Shown here: in pieces, positions 12,601 to 24,962 of the stretch | Layout of the letters: each line of letters starts with the position of its first letter | Position numbering within the stretch: the stretch's first letter is position 1 | NCBI GenBank assembly: GCA_037042915.1 | Contig: CM073195.1 | Coordinates: forward strand, 2,976,001 to 3,040,000 | DNA length: 64,000 nucleotides | DNA from: Auricularia sp. M13 | Lineage: Eukaryota > Basidiomycota > Agaricomycetes > Auriculariales > Auriculariaceae | Reading direction: 5' to 3' | Made by a program: the position numbers and the translations under genes | The notes under the pieces: generated by a model | What the model saw: only the letters and a program-made list of their open reading frames with translations | Told to the model about the DNA's origin: nothing | Database searches by the model: none

Positions 12601-14081
12601 AAACTCCCGTGGGAGCCTCTCTGCCAGGCATGCGAGGGCTTTTGCGGCGGAGCAGCGCAAAGGGGTATCCTGCAGGGACAGTTTCTAGCACATTAAAAAT
12701 GCGCAGTGTGGATAATGACCTTATCCTCCAAGCTCATCAAGACGTCCGCGACAGTGGACTCGACCTCTTCCGGAACGTCCTGTTCGTCAACAGTATGATC
12801 TGCTTCCGCATGTAACGTTTCGTCGGCGGTCATGAGTCCACGCCCTGGAACTTCTTCAGAGGGACGATCGACATGTAGAGAAACTCGCCACCTTTGCGTC
12901 TCCGCGGCTTTGGTGGCGGAAGGAGTTTCATAGCGATACGCGATATCAATTTCGTCCTCAGTTTCCGGATTGTGGTGTTATTTCCCAGCACTTGCGACCG
13001 TTCTGCGACGTCCCGTATTGCGGCGAGGTTCACCTCAAGTTGTTCGGACGACTGATAGTTGCAGCTATCACAGAGAACGCGTAAGATGCCCAAAGCCTTT
13101 TGCGTGGCTTAGCGGTCAAAGAATCGATTGTATTAGTCCTGCGCACCGTGAACAGATGTTGGGGGTCGGAAACGTGCTCCTTAGCATACTCGAGAAACTC
13201 TCGGTATGCTGCAGCGGTGTCCTTCCTGTCGATATGCGGGTCAGTTACTGGAATTCGAATCCGTCAGGTCCCAGTCTCATACCTCGCATAGAGTCGTGCC
13301 AGCATCGTGGCCGCAATGTCCCTCTCGATGCCTGCGAAAGTAATATAGTTCCTCCCAAAGTCTTGGATCATCTGAAGCGTCCGTCCGGGGGTGCTGGGAT
13401 CGTCGAAACGATGGAGATCGAAGGGAATCATGCAAATAAGCGACAGCCACAGCAGCATGACATAGCGCAGATTCCACCAGCCGTTCCGCGCGACGGGCCC
13501 CTCTGCAAGAGACATATACGCAATCACGATGGGGAGGTCCGCGACTTCATGCGGGAAGAACCTGACTGAGCACAGGACGCGTCAACCGTTGCCCCGATTC
13601 AAAATGTGGCAGACGACGCACCGATGGTCTTGTGGCCACGCACGCGGCAGAACGAGTATATGAGCTCGGCGAGGTTGCTCAGCCTGCTCGAGGACCATTT
13701 GGCGCCGTCGTTGACCACGGCGTTCACGTGTTGGCGCAGCGCGTTCACCGGTGGCGCAACCATCCGCTCCAAATACGGGTCGAGCAGGAAGGCCTGCTCT
13801 TGGTACTCGACCAGCTGCACCGATCATAAGCAAAGGATTATCATAGTGATACGCGGTTTGCGCACAATGAGCTGCAGCTTCATCCCAGCCAGCCATTCTT
13901 GCTGCTGCTGCTCCGGCGTCGCGGGCTCTTCGCTCAGATCAAGCGCGAGGAACGCGTCGAGACGCTCAAAGAACTCATCCGCCTTCTCGAACGACGAGTA
14001 GACGCTGTCGGGATCGCCTGTGGGCTCGGGCAGCTCAGACTTGGGCACTTCGCGGTCGGTTCCGCCGAGGTTGGCGCTCAT
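9676..14081 (-). CDS. Tubulin-folding cofactor D (TBCD)
   Basis: This is a large HEAT/ARM-repeat chaperone that captures beta-tubulin, acts in assembly of the alpha/beta heterodimer with cofactors C and E, and interacts with Arl2-type GTPases. The N-terminal part has SRLSNLAELIYSFCRVRGHK and then PVARNGWWNLRYVMLLWLSL. The hallmark HFDIRKGTHSVGSSVRDAAS follows near the middle, then REVHIRRAASAAFQESVGR. The C-terminus is PEVEDLLLETEW. More than ten short introns separate the exons. The chosen start gives MSANLGGTDREVP; an in-frame ATG lies 12 bp upstream. The length of about 1,100 residues fits the family. No break was noticed, but not every junction was solved. Confidence 0.92.
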
Positions 14082-14366
14082 GGTCAGAGTCAAGGGTGCC
14101 AGCGGACATCATGTTTTCTGTAACTTACCCAAGGTTCGTACAGTCGCACACATAGGTCAGTGCGTACCGAAGAAAGGCAGCTGTATTCATCCTGCGGGAT
14201 GCCTAATACCAGCAAGAGTCAGAAGAAACATTAAGCTAAGTAACTATAAGAGGCAGTATCCCTCAATAAAAACAATGCTGCAATATAGTCCGAAAAGCAG
14301 GGAGAAAGTGATGATGATGATAGCTGCGTTGAGGCATGCGAAGGGACTCAGACTGGGCGTGATCTA

Positions 14367-17300
14367 TCATGAAAGGCGAGGACGTTTATGCCGCGGTGTT
14401 CTCGTCCCGCTCGGCACAAACTCGTCGTCGTCTGTATCAGCAAAGGTAGCGGGGCATGGCGCCGATGAGTGGGCAGCACTTCCGGGTCGCGGACTGACGA
14501 GGTCGCGCAGCGTTCGCAAGCGCCATCCAAGCGTCTTCAAAAACTCGCTCTGCGCACGACGCATTTAGCGCCCGCGTTCCGGGTAAAGCAAGCGTCCAAA
14601 GCGCACCTTTTCCACGCGCTGCTTCGGTCGGCCACTCTCGTCGTGCTCTACCGCACGCCGTTGTTCTTTCCACTACACCAAAGAATAAGCATCACACTAA
14701 GACTCACACGCGCACACGGACCTTCGCATCCTCCTCCCGATGAAGCAGCGTAAGATGATGCACCCATTTCTGCAATTCGACACTGGGAGCATAACTCGCG
14801 GCAGCCTGCGCGCCCGAGCTCGACGGCCCCGCCATCGTCTCCATCTCGTCATCCGAGTCAAGCTCGGCATACGAAGGCGCTACGCGCCCGACCCCGCGAG
14901 TCAATCTCCTCCTCTTCACGGGGATAGTAACAGTGTCACTCTGCACGAGCGTGTGTTTCCTCGACTCAGGGCGCAGGTAGTCGTCCGCGGTGAAGTAGAA
15001 CGGCGCGGGGTCTTTCTCGAGCAGGCGGTACCACACATCCGCGCACTGACGATGACGATCAGCATGACAAGCCCAACATACAGTGACGATTTTGCAAAGA
15101 CTCACGGGTGCCCGCCCGAGTCTCGCCATAATGCGGAAATGCTCCAGGGTGATGGGTACCGCGCAGTCCCACACATATTTCGCAACAAGGCAGTTGTTGC
15201 CGTTGATAAGCGCATGCGTCAGGCAGACGGCCGTCGTCTCGTGCAGCGGCCCGAACTGGTCGCGCACCCACAGGCCCACGGCCAGAGCATCTGCGGCGTA
15301 GCGTGCCATTTAGCAACGATAAATGCAAGATAAACATGGATCGCAGCGAGCGACGCACCGCTGGGATACGGCAGCCTATTGCCCGAGATGTCGATCGAGA
15401 ACACCGACGCGTGCCACCGCCGTCTATTGCGCGGCGCCCCGGCAGACGCCTCGTCTGCCTGGATGCGCGCCGACAGCGTGTCCTGGGTGATCTCGCCCTG
15501 GAACAGCAGGTGAGCGCCTCTTAGCCTTGCTGAATGTAGGGCAACAAATAAGCACGCCTCACGTACCAGGTCGTCATCTGGCGCCGCCGCGCCAGAAGGT
15601 GTGCAGCGCGGAGTGCCGTCCGACGGATGCGATGACGGCGAGCCACAGGCCACAGTAGAGACGTCTTCTGCTTCGCACTCGGCCTCCATCTTGACTGTCT
15701 CTCCCGAACTGGCACCCCGGTGCTCTGGTGCCCATGCAGGCTCCGCGTCCCCGTCCTCCGCCGCAGCCTCTGCCTCGTCTGGGGACGGAGACTGGGCGGA
15801 CGACGGGAAGAGGCCGTACACGTCCACCTCAAGGCGATTCGTGCCGAATCCGCCACACAGGGGAGCAGTGAAGGCTTTGGCCCGTGCGCCACCGTCCTCG
15901 TCGTACCACGACGGCACATCGTCCGGCGTGATCTTCATGGCCAGGATAGCCGGCGCAACGATGGTCCGCGCGTCCGCAAACGCGTCGTACAACCTCCTCA
16001 ACAATCTTCCCTGCGTGCGAGAATTCGGGGCATTAAAGAGGCGTTTATCGAGGAAACTGAAAAAAAGGCGCGGGCACGGACAAGGAGACTCACCTTGCAG
16101 CTGGTAATGAGACTTGTTTGTACGACCTCCTTTATGACCTCCGGTTCCTCCTTCTGGAAACCGGCAACCACTGCTCGGGCAAACTGAAGCAGCGCCATCG
16201 GCTTCTCCAGAAACGGGCTGGATAGCACCCGAACGACGTCGGAACGGGTGAGCGGAAGGAGGTCAAACGAGGCGAGCTTCGCTCGCATGGCGGGCACGGT
16301 CATCGTGTCAGCGCCTATGGGCGGGCAGAATATAGTGAGGAGCATGACCAAGCGGACGGCGGGATGTTTCGGGGCCGGAAAGTCCTTGTAGAGGACGTGC
16401 AGGGTTTGAATGGTGCTGCTTTGGGTGACGGAACGCGTCTTGAGGAAGAGCTGAAAGACAGGTCAGATAAGGCTGCTGACAGCTGTGCACTGTTTACGCG
16501 CCGACAAGAGGCCCACAACCAGATCGCTGAAGCAGGGTGAGCGGATATGGACACAATCGGGCGGAAGCGGGCGCACCCCAAGTCAAATCGAAGGTCGTCG
16601 GATTGGTCGAGCTTCTTGAGAGCCCTGTACGCCTCTGGGTTTGTGCAGGCTTCCATGCAAACCTCGGCGGCGACGGTCCGCGTCAGGAACATGCTGCACG
16701 ACCGCGTCAATTGGCGGCCGGTCGACGGGAAGACGGGTGTACGTACTTTGCATCCAGTCGCGTCAGCTCGCGAACCTTGTCCACGATCTCTTGTGCACGG
16801 GCCTGGCGATCGCTGTACGGCTTCTCAAACATTTTGCGGAAGATAAAGTCTCGGTACTGCGCGTGGGTTCGGTGTCGTGCACACAGGTAACCGGTATGAA
16901 AATGTCCAACCTTTGAATCCATTTCGAAGCCATTTGCAACGGCCAATGGCAGCAGCCGCGGCTCGAGCGCCAGGGCCAGAGGCAGCTGGAGGTAGACCGG
17001 ATCCTTGTGATGTCAGGCGTAGTAGGCTCGCGGCGGCGGACTGATGATATCACACCTTTGGGCAGAATGCCATGAAGCGGCCGTGCTGAAACATGTCGAG
17101 CACGGTGTCGGTCGCGACGGGCGGCTTGCCGTTGTGTGTGCCGCGCTGCTGCTGCACCCAGCGCAGGAAGAGCGTGCCGTCGTCCTCGCCCTTGCTGATG
17201 TCGATGGCGGGGTACAGCGCTGCGGCGCGGGCGAGAAAATGCGCAAAGACGGGGAACGGCAGCGCCTTTGCCCACGGGCCTTTGACAAAGTGGATGGGCT

Positions 17301-17683
17301 TGCGGCAGACGTGCTGGACGACGGCCTGGACGAGGTAGCGGGGCACGCGCGCGCCGCTGGAGACCATGATCTGGGCGGCGGCGGCGGGGGGTCAGCCAGT
17401 GTCAGGGGCGCTCGTCGCTGCACGCACGTCTATCACGCGCTCTGTGAGCAGGCGGCCGCGGGCCAGGGCGTAGTACAGCGCGTGCAGGCGGCCGTGGCGT
17501 GCGAGAAAGTAGGTGGCCTTGGAGTATGGGTCGAGCGCCAGGGCGAGATGGCGGCGCGAGACGGCGGCGAAAGGCGCGGGGTCGTCGAGCTGGCAGAAGA
17601 CGAGCAGCAGGACCTCGTCTGGGACGGCGGGGTCAGCGACGGCGGCGGGGCTCGCTGGGCGGCGCACCTGAGAGGCGGTCCAT
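14367..17683 (-). CDS. Large F-box-domain protein of a basidiomycete-specific family
   Basis: The start is MDRLS joined across a 48-bp intron to DEVLLLVFCQLDDPAPFAAV, giving an F-box at the very N-terminus. It continues with YFLARHGRLHALYYALARGR, VPRYLVQAVVQHVCRKP, FRKMFEKPYSDR, TVAAEVCMEACTNPEAYRAL and LLPLTRSDVVRVLSSPF. These are the helical repeats of a conserved but uncharacterised Agaricomycete F-box family. A low-complexity acidic/Ser region near 15.6-15.9 kb is followed by a cysteine-containing stretch (VTVCWACHADRHRQC). At the C-terminus two further introns (about 14704-14660 and a 57-bp one ending near 14549) lead to a tail DTDDDEFVPSGTRTPRHKRP with a basic, possibly nuclear-targeting, end. 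Function beyond SCF adaptor activity is unknown. Confidence 0.82.
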
Positions 17684-18871
17684 GGCGGTAGTAAACGAGC
17701 AGTGGGACAATCCGGCCGAGGGCGTGACATTATGGGTGTGCCCTACGGGATCACTGTGGCGGGGTGATCAAGGTGGCTGAGTCTGTTCCCATTCCGGAAA
17801 GTCTCTTGCGCCCGTACAAACCTTAATCAACTACAGTTACTCTCTCTCTCACAACCACAATATCCTTGTGCTGGCCTTGTACTAGTCGCCCACTGATCGG
17901 TTGCTGCCCCCAGTGCCTCTCCCCCCCGCCGGACCCGTCGCAACGACGACCCTCAGCCTCGAATATTGCATCCCGTCTCGTGGCCGTCGTCATATTCCAG
18001 CATACACTCTCGCAGTACATTTTTCTCCCATGCTCGTCAAGTGCCAGGAACGCGTGCTAGTCTCGTGCGGCGCGGAGGCTACCCGAGGCGTCTGGTCGCC
18101 CCCCTTGGCGACACCGGACTTTCAGGCCTCCCCCGGCCCAGTAGGCGCTCTCTGCTGTGGCCCGCATCCTAGCCCGGCCAGCCGCATACACAGCGCGCTT
18201 CACATCTGCCCGCCCGAGACGCATCTGGATACGACTGGCCGTCTGCCAGAGCATGCGCACAGCAGCCCAATCTCTGGCGCGCGCGCGACTCCACCTGCGG
18301 CCTGCGCAATATTACCGGCCCTCACATGACCCCTGCCCAACATCGGGCGACGCAGCCGTGGATATCGTATTGGTTGTCCAGCCCAAGCCCAGCTATAACA
18401 AACCCACATTCAGCACGTCACTGTCTCGCCTTGTGGCCGCCTGTCCACCCTCAAGTGACTTACGAAACCGAACAGAGACTACTCACTAGAGGCTGCCGTA
18501 AATTTTCTCGGTTCTTTTCAACACGTCGCGGTGGCATCGCGGCGCAGTGTTCGGCTGTCTGCAGGCTTGGTTTCCTTCGCGACAGTGATTGGGAGCACGC
18601 TACTTCATCTTTTTCACTGTTCACCAGATATCTTGGAAGTTGGAAGCAGCGATGCTTCAAATGAGTTAGTATTGGTCGTCATTCAACAACAGCAAAGTGC
18701 TGAACCTGGGCCCATCAACTTTCACGGCCAGTCAGCGCCTTTCAGAACCTTCAAAGCCATAGGCTTGTAGATGCATGGACCTTACAGTTTCACGATGATC
18801 AGAATGATAAACGAACCACTGGCCGTCAAGCTTTTTTTATATGAAACATAAAAAAAGCCTGCAAAACGATG
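17684..18871. other. Intergenic, no convincing gene
   Basis: The stretch between the divergent F-box gene and the tRNA contains a pyrimidine- and proline-codon-rich open stretch (about 17.9-18.3 kb, plus). That stretch has no recognisable domain and no splice partners, so it was not called. The A-run at 18850-18856 is the Pol III terminator of the tRNA on the minus strand. Confidence 0.5.
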
Positions 18872-18944
18872 TGGACGAATCCGGATTTGAACCGGAGACC
18901 TCCTGTATGCTAAACAGGCGCGCTACCAACTGCGCTATACGCCC
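18872..18944 (-). tRNA. tRNA-Ala (anticodon AGC), no intron
   Basis: The minus strand folds as a 73-nt cloverleaf: GGGCGTA acceptor, D arm GCGC-AGTTGGTA-GCGC, anticodon arm CCTGT-TTAGCAT-ACAGG with anticodon AGC, variable AGGTC, T arm TCCGG-TTCAAAT-CCGGA, acceptor TTCGTCC and discriminator A. A box (TAGCGCAGTTGGTAG) and B box (GGTTCAAATCC) are present. An A-run on the plus strand at 18850-18856 gives an oligo-T terminator. The acceptor stem has one T-T mismatch at pair 6-67. Confidence 0.95.
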
Positions 18945-19542
18945 CATGACTAAGTTCCTCAAAAGAAACTATACAATAAGTCATACTTACCACCTTCGCC
19001 AATCAATCGGTCATCGGAACCACTCGCAACCGTGGTAAGCCTTTTTATCGGAGGGCACGAAGGGATACAATGTTCCACGGGAACCTCTCGGAAGTGTTAT
19101 ATTGTCAATAGGTACTGACCAGATTGACAGAGGCATGCAAACCGGATTAGAGTTCGTCGATGTTCGGGAACTTCGAGGTTGTAAACTTCAAAGAGTGTTT
19201 AACTCTATTATAGTAACGAAGTCTTGGACAGTACACCGTCCACAGCGATTGGATACCCTAGCTCAAGACCTGTTATCACATTGGTTCTATGGGAGTTTGG
19301 TCTATTAAGTGGACATGTCCATGTCAAGGTGATCATTCGATGTTCAGGTTGGCATTATGCCGTGCCCTTCGGCGCAGTCTCATCGGCAAATTCAAATCCT
19401 GGAGTCATTCGCCACGTGCTGTGAATTCTCCACATATTGTAAGTGAGCCCAGCTGTGGGTAGACCTAGTCTCCTTCGCAGACTTTGATGTTCGAAGATAA
19501 TCGTTCGAAGTAAAGTCTGCATCAATACGCGCCCCCCTGATA

Positions 19543-19785
19543 GAGAGCCCCCAATTCGGAGGCAATCGCTGATCCGCCCTGATCCGTGACCAGCGCTTAG
19601 TTCTTTGGGACGGTCGTGTGCTTCGTAGAGAAGTCCCAATCCTGCAGGCGGACAGCACAACCTGAGATGAGTTGCAATTCCCCTCGAATTCCCATTTGAA
19701 ATATAGGAGAGATTTTATTTTGGCGACTTGGACACGACGCGTCTGGATCACGTGCATCACGGCCCCAGCCGAATTGGGGGCTCTC
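19543..19785. mobile_element. MITE-like element with 17-20 bp terminal inverted repeats
   Basis: ATAGAGAGCCCCCAATTCGG at 19540-19559 is perfectly inverted at 19769-19788. If the flanking TA on each side is the target duplication, the element is 243 bp with 17-bp TIRs starting GAGAGCCCCC, as expected for a non-autonomous Tc1/mariner-type element. There is no transposase frame inside. Family assignment rests only on the TIR and TA pattern. Confidence 0.65.
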
Positions 19786-20290
19786 TATTAGGCAGGTGTG
19801 ATTTGATACAGACTAGGGTAGACCCTGTGAAGAGAACAGCGCCTTGCCAAGGCGGGCTCACGCTCGTTGTTCATTGTCATCGGTCTCACGGTAAGGGTTC
19901 ACCGTGCCAAGAGTGAGTTTTTTGCACGCTGTCGAGATCAATTTCCAGTGAGTCCGGTGCATCCGTCTTCGACCGTCGGCGAAGAATGTCCCGATGGCAC
20001 TGCCCTTCGCTTCCCGTCAAGCGATTTACCTCGATGTGCAGGTATAGAAACTATCACATACTATGCTACCTGAGCGGGGTATCAAACAGATGGGTCATCA
20101 AACAGAGTGTATCGACCGACTGACCTATCATTCTTTCTTGGTATGTATCCTGACCAGTGAGGTCGAGTCCAACAGCACCGCAGGCACTCGCTTCAACACG
20201 CCGGCCACCTGCCAAGAATCTCGGTTGATCGTCCTCTCAGCGGAGGTTCTGCCATTCCCAAGGGGCCGTCAGAATTATATTTTAGTATAT

Positions 20291-20629
20291 ACCGTCAGAA
20301 TTTTCCGCAAGCCTGAGCTCGCTGGACTAACTAACTATATGACGTCACTATTACCCAAAGCGGTAACTCCGCTGTCACCGAGTTGGTTCCGAGCTGCCAA
20401 ACTGCCAGCCTCAGTGTCATCCGACTGTCAAAAGACCTGACATCCCACTCCCACTGGCAAAGACTACCCAGTACTCTACCTTGAATACACAGGAACTATG
20501 TCATCAGTCAGAGCTCACTTCTTCTGTGTCTGCCAGGGCATCTCAGGACTGTCCCAGGGGCAGAAGTAGTATCAAGCAGAATTTTTCGTAACGGCCTGAC
20601 GGCCGGACTAACTAACCAACGGCATATCA
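20291..20629 (+). repeat. Imperfect direct repeat pair around GGACTAACTAAC
   Basis: Two stretches of about 50 bp (20291-20342 and 20577-20629) share CAGAATTTT(T)C, a CCTGA core and GGACTAACTAAC in the same order. The nature of the repeat is unknown. Confidence 0.4.
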
Positions 20630-20741
20630 CGGGATCAATTGCTGACCGCCCCTTGGCCATTCCAGCCCGAAACGCCGGATACTCTGCGTGATGAGCGGTC
20701 TACGACTGAGCGCCCACTCTGAACCAACAGCCTGCAGGGCC

Positions 20742-20748
20742 ATAAAAG
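20742..20748 (+). promoter_or_regulatory. TATA-like box of the CVNH gene
   Basis: ATAAAAG lies about 55 bp upstream of the ATG at 20803, a usual distance for a strongly expressed secreted fungal protein. Confidence 0.5.
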
Positions 20749-20802
20749 CCAGCCCAACCTCGCCTTGGGGATACTCATCTTCTTCAGCAGTTCACAACCG
20801 CA

Positions 20803-21286
20803 ATGCAGCTCTCTCTCACCTTCTTCCTCGCCCTCGCCGCGATCCCCACCGCCGTCCTCGCCAGCTCCGGCTTTGCGGGCTCGTGCTGGAACATCCACAT
20901 CGAGGGCAGCGGCTCGGACACCAAGCTCGGCGCCACCTGCCGCAACATCGGCGGCGGCGACAACGGCCCGCGCATCATCCCCCTCAACTCCTGCCTCGGG
21001 AACAACAACGGCGCGCTCGAGTGCAAGGTCTTGTGCGTCCTCCTCCTACTACGCACCAGTCGGCTTCGGGATACTGACTGTGATGCAGCGGCGACGCTAT
21101 GAAGTCCTGCCGCGACTGCACGCTTGCGGGGACGTTCCTCACGTGCACCTGCACGCGCATCAACGGCGGTACCAACATCGGCAACATCAACCTCAGTGAG
21201 TCTTTCTGCACTGCGCCTGTGTAACAAATCGCTGACTCTAACCAGACAACTGCGTCGGCAACAACGACGGCCGCCTGGAGTGCTGA
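20803..21286 (+). CDS. Secreted cyanovirin-N homology (CVNH) domain protein
   Basis: Three exons (20803-21032, 21089-21195, 21246-21286) encode 125 residues with correct phase throughout. A signal peptide MQLSLTFFLALAAIPTAVLA precedes a compact CVNH fold with its internal pseudo-repeat. Repeat one contains FAGSCWNIHI, LGATCRNIGGGDNGPRIIPL and NSCLGNNNGALEC. Repeat two contains SCRDCTLAGTFLTCTCTRIN and NNCVGNNDGRLEC. CVNH proteins bind mannose-type glycans; fungal members are lectins of unclear role, possibly defence or wall interaction. The first intron uses GTGCGT, the second GTGAGT. The gene stands alone in a gene-poor stretch. Confidence 0.93.
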
Positions 21287-22455
21287 GAGCAGCCCATCAT
21301 CCGCGGGCTTTCCTCATGGGCTCTTTGAGCATTGCCACGTGAACTCGATATCCTTGATTCTAGACTTGTTCATGTTGTCTAGTCAGTCTTCTAATTATTA
21401 ATTCACGATGGGCTTGACATACGAAATTTGCTACTAAAAACTTCTGAGCATTTGCGTTATGCGGAAGGGATCCCATCGACATACTTCGGAGTTGGCCGGA
21501 GTGCCGCGCTGGCAGTGGCCATCCTCGGATTTAGTCATCGTGTTGTTCATGAGCCAGGAGAACTTTAATACAGATTATAGTAGTACGCTGAGAAGAGCCA
21601 GGGACTCTGCGGATGGGCAACGGAAGTCAGCATTCAATTGCATAGAGAAGGCATGCCCTACATAGCCGTAGCCGGACAGCTCCTCCCGCCGTTGCATCGG
21701 ACCTGTTAGGCTAAGCATTTTCAGGCATAGAGCACTCCCGTCGTAACATCGGTTAGTTCAGGCAATGTGTTTTTAGTTCAAGTCGAAGAAGAGCGACCCG
21801 CCAGAATCGTGACCAAAAACTCCCTTCGCAGCACGCGAGTGGACTCGTTGAATGTCTTATATATTGTGGTAGCATTCTCTGCAGCACATGACCTCTGGCA
21901 CTGTCAAGTGATGTGTCCAGCCAACCGAGACCGGGTATGTACCTGTGGCTGGCCTGCCTGACCGTCGGCGCGGAAGAATTACTGACCCTCCCCCGCCGAG
22001 GAAGAAGGTGTCGTGGCAGATCTACGATGTGTGGCAAGAAGATTTGCGGCTGCGGAGACTGGCCCGGGCATGTCGTCTAAAACTCCCATGTCAACAGAGC
22101 AACTGTAACATTATATGCTTGACGATGTGGTGACGTACCCTGAGGAAGAATAGCTGCAATGCCCCCGCCGCGGAGACACGTGTAGGCAGGCTGGGCGTTG
22201 AGCTTTGAGCTAAAGTTGGAAGCTCCTCAAACGAAGCACTGCGTCCGGCGGTCACGCGAGCTCAGAGATCTGAGATTCAGAGATGAATCGCGGGTCCAAT
22301 TAGGTAGGGAGAATGAAGACAACAAGCCTGGAATTACAGATCCTGCGAGAAATGAGTCAAGTACATCGGAGAGCAGAACATACAAGAAAAAGAGATCGTC
22401 AAACCCTCGAATCTAAACACGTGTAAATCGTAGTACCAACAGCTCGTCAAGTAGA
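21287..22455. other. Intergenic, nothing recognised
   Basis: About 1.2 kb downstream of the CVNH gene and of the convergent RhoGAP stop. No coding frame, RNA or clear repeat was seen. Confidence 0.55.
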
Positions 22456-24962
22456 TCATTCGAAAACCTCGCTCAGCTCGCGCGGTCTTCCTGCGCGTAC
22501 CGAGCCCGTGTTGTCAGCCGCAGCCGGCGAGGACTGTGCACTCGGAGGAGTGAAGAAGCCCGAGGCGGTGACGCTGACCGCCTCGACGGCCGCACCGGTC
22601 GCCTTGCGCAGCGTGCCCACGGTCTTGCCAATGGTGATCGACCCGCGCCCGCCATTCGCATTGACGGCCCGCTCGATGCTGAGCATAGAACGGCTCTTGC
22701 CCCGGATGGTACCCGACAAGGTACCAGAGCCATTCGCTTCACCACCGTACAGCGAGCGCGTGCCAGCGATGCCACCACTGGGCGACGCGAATGCCGATGA
22801 TATGGGCATTGCGCTAGGCGGCGTGGACATCACGCGATAGCGCCCCTTGCCGCCGGCGCCCTGCGCAGCCGCCCACGACGAGGGCGGCGGCGACGCAGGC
22901 TTACTCGGGCCGACCTGCATGACGAGCATAGACGCATCCGAGGACACATCGGACAGAGCCTCCTCGGCGGGCGGGACCTCCATGGAGTTGCTCGCCGTGA
23001 GGCCGACAGCCTCTGCGCGGTCGGGAATATCGTCGAAAATCTCGAAATACCGCTCGATGCAGACCTTGATGACGCCCGCAAGCGTCATCTTGCCCTCCGA
23101 ACCGCTGCTGCTCGGTATTTGAACCTGGCCAGGGAAGAGCGCGGGGCCGGCCATAAAGCACATCGCGACGTCGCGCGCGGGATTTGAACCGGCTACGAGG
23201 TTCGGCGCCAGGACGATGGCAAGATTGTGTGCGTCCATCTTGTTCACCGCTGACCGCAACGACACGTCGTGCATTAGGTCTAGGTTGATGTTAGATCATA
23301 CGGCTAGGGTATGAAAATGGTGATGGCTCACGCAAGACATAGCTCAGCAGGACGACGGCGGCATGCGAGTGCAAGGCTGGTAATATGTATTCGCGAATGT
23401 ACTCGACGGCCGCCAGGTCTGACGGATCGTCCGAAGGAATTGGACATCGCCTGATGATTCCGTAGCTTTCCTCTGGTACGATGGGTTCTGGTAGATCTTT
23501 GAGGAATTTCTTGAGGAGTACCGCGGCTAAATGTGGGTCACGATACGACTCCAAGGACACGGGATGCCCTGCATCAGGGTCAATCTCTGTGAATTCCCCA
23601 CGGGGAGTATTTACCTCTGTCGTACGCTTGCTTCGCCTGATTCAACATAACAGTGTTAGGTGACCTTCGAAAGAGGCCCTCGTCGGTCATGCCTGGGCAG
23701 CATAAGGAAGGATGCATTGCAGCATAGAAAGCACCAACCTGTTTGCCGCAAGAATTGTACGCAGTCCTTGACAACGCGAGGAATGCCGCCCTTCTCGCCG
23801 TCTACGCCCATCAAATCCTCTATCGGCACGCCGAAGAGATTGGAGCGGTTGGCCACAGGCAGGGTCACTTGCTTTTCATATTTCAAGTTTTCCCTGTCAA
23901 TCGTTAGATGTTGCTCTAGAAAGTTTTGCAATGCGCGTACTGGTAAACGGCGGGCGGGATATCGATCTGGGTCAGCGGCACATGCTGTGCCAGAGCGCTG
24001 AGGGTGTTGAGATACTGAATCTTGCGGAAGAACTTCGGGCTGGGTGCTCGTGTTAGTCCACTCACACTGACGCTGTTTGGCATGGTCGAACCTGACAACA
24101 GCGCCAGCAAGCGATATAAGCACTGCGACCGCATAAGCAATGCGGTATAGACGCGACGCAGGGGATGCCGACTTTTAGAGAACCATGTCGAATGGACGAT
24201 ATACTAAATAAACCACAGCTATCAGCATGCGCACCTTGGTCGTCATCTTGGAAAGCTCACCAGTTTCTTCAGATGCTTTCTATACTTTCTGCTGAGGCTG
24301 CGGTAGGCCTTCCATATCCAGTTCCAGCCGGGCGTGTGCTTGTTGCCGGCGGCGAGGAAGACGACTGTATAGTCGGACTCGACTGCACGACGAGGAGTCG
24401 CGACTTCAGCCGGGCTTACATAGGACTTTCAGCAAGAGATGTTCGAGCGCACCGTATAAGTCGAGATAGGAAAGAATGCGACTGGGCAGTTGGTCAATGC
24501 GTGCAGTTAAAGCGGCTCGCAGGCGCATTGACGCACGTCAAAAGCAGGTCATATGACACCTCGCGAGGGTCTGGGAGGGCGCAGGCAGATATGACGACCC
24601 TAGACGAGCTCAGCACCTGTCTTCCGGAGAGCCCAATGCTCTAACGCACATAGGTCTTGTCCTGCCGCCCGCAACTGCGTCAGCCAGCACACACAGCCGC
24701 GGCAGCGACGCACGCACTCAAAGTCGACGCCAGCCTGGAAGATAAGCTTCGAGATGACCTCCTGGAGCTTCTCCTGCGAGCCATCAAGCTCTTCGGACTG
24801 CGAGCGGCCGCGCTTGGGTCCCCACGTCGGAAAGTAGCTCTTCCGCGGTGAATTGGAGCCCCCGGGCGGCGACAACGGCGTCGAGGGCGTCGACGCAGAC
24901 GTAGCAAGTTGGCCTAGCCGCTGCTTCAGCGACAGCGACACGGCGGGCCCACGCGGAGCCAT
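22456..24962 (-). CDS. Rho GTPase-activating protein with Sec14/BCH-like domain
   Basis: The N-terminal part is low-complexity and Ser/Pro-rich (SLKQRLGQLATSASTPSTPL). It is followed by a Sec14/BCH-type segment (PGWNWIWKAYRSLSRKY and SPKFFRKIQYLNTLSALAQH), as in p50RhoGAP. The RhoGAP domain has FGVPIEDL, DEGLFRRSPNTVMLNQAK (arginine finger in LFRRS), YRDPHLAAVLLKKFLKDLPE and KMDAHNLAIVLAPNLV, all expected catalytic-fold signatures. The long Ser-rich C-terminus ends GRPRELSEVFE. It would switch off Rho/Cdc42 GTPases at membranes during polar growth. Another in-frame ATG lies 36 bp upstream of the chosen start. About seven short introns interrupt it. Confidence 0.9.

Larger units (their letters stand above)
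18945..20740. other. Gene-poor, lower-GC intergenic region
   Basis: No coding frame with a recognisable product was found on either strand. The region holds a TIR element at 19543-19785 and an imperfect direct repeat sharing GGACTAACTAAC at about 20291-20342 and 20577-20629. It reads as degraded repeat-rich DNA. Confidence 0.55.

Noticed and set aside
14565-14567. Stop codon that would shorten the 14.4-17.7 kb F-box protein
   Set aside because: It lies inside a 57-bp GT-AG intron (branch CTAAAT). Splicing joins RPKQRVEK to SEFLKTLGWR and the frame continues to 14367.
17901-18329. Pro/Ala-rich 142-codon open frame
   Set aside because: No signal peptide, domain or splice structure; composition follows local C-rich DNA.
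18841-19038. Short plus-strand frame containing ESGFEPETSCMLNRRATNCA
   Set aside because: This is the translated antisense of the tRNA-Ala gene.
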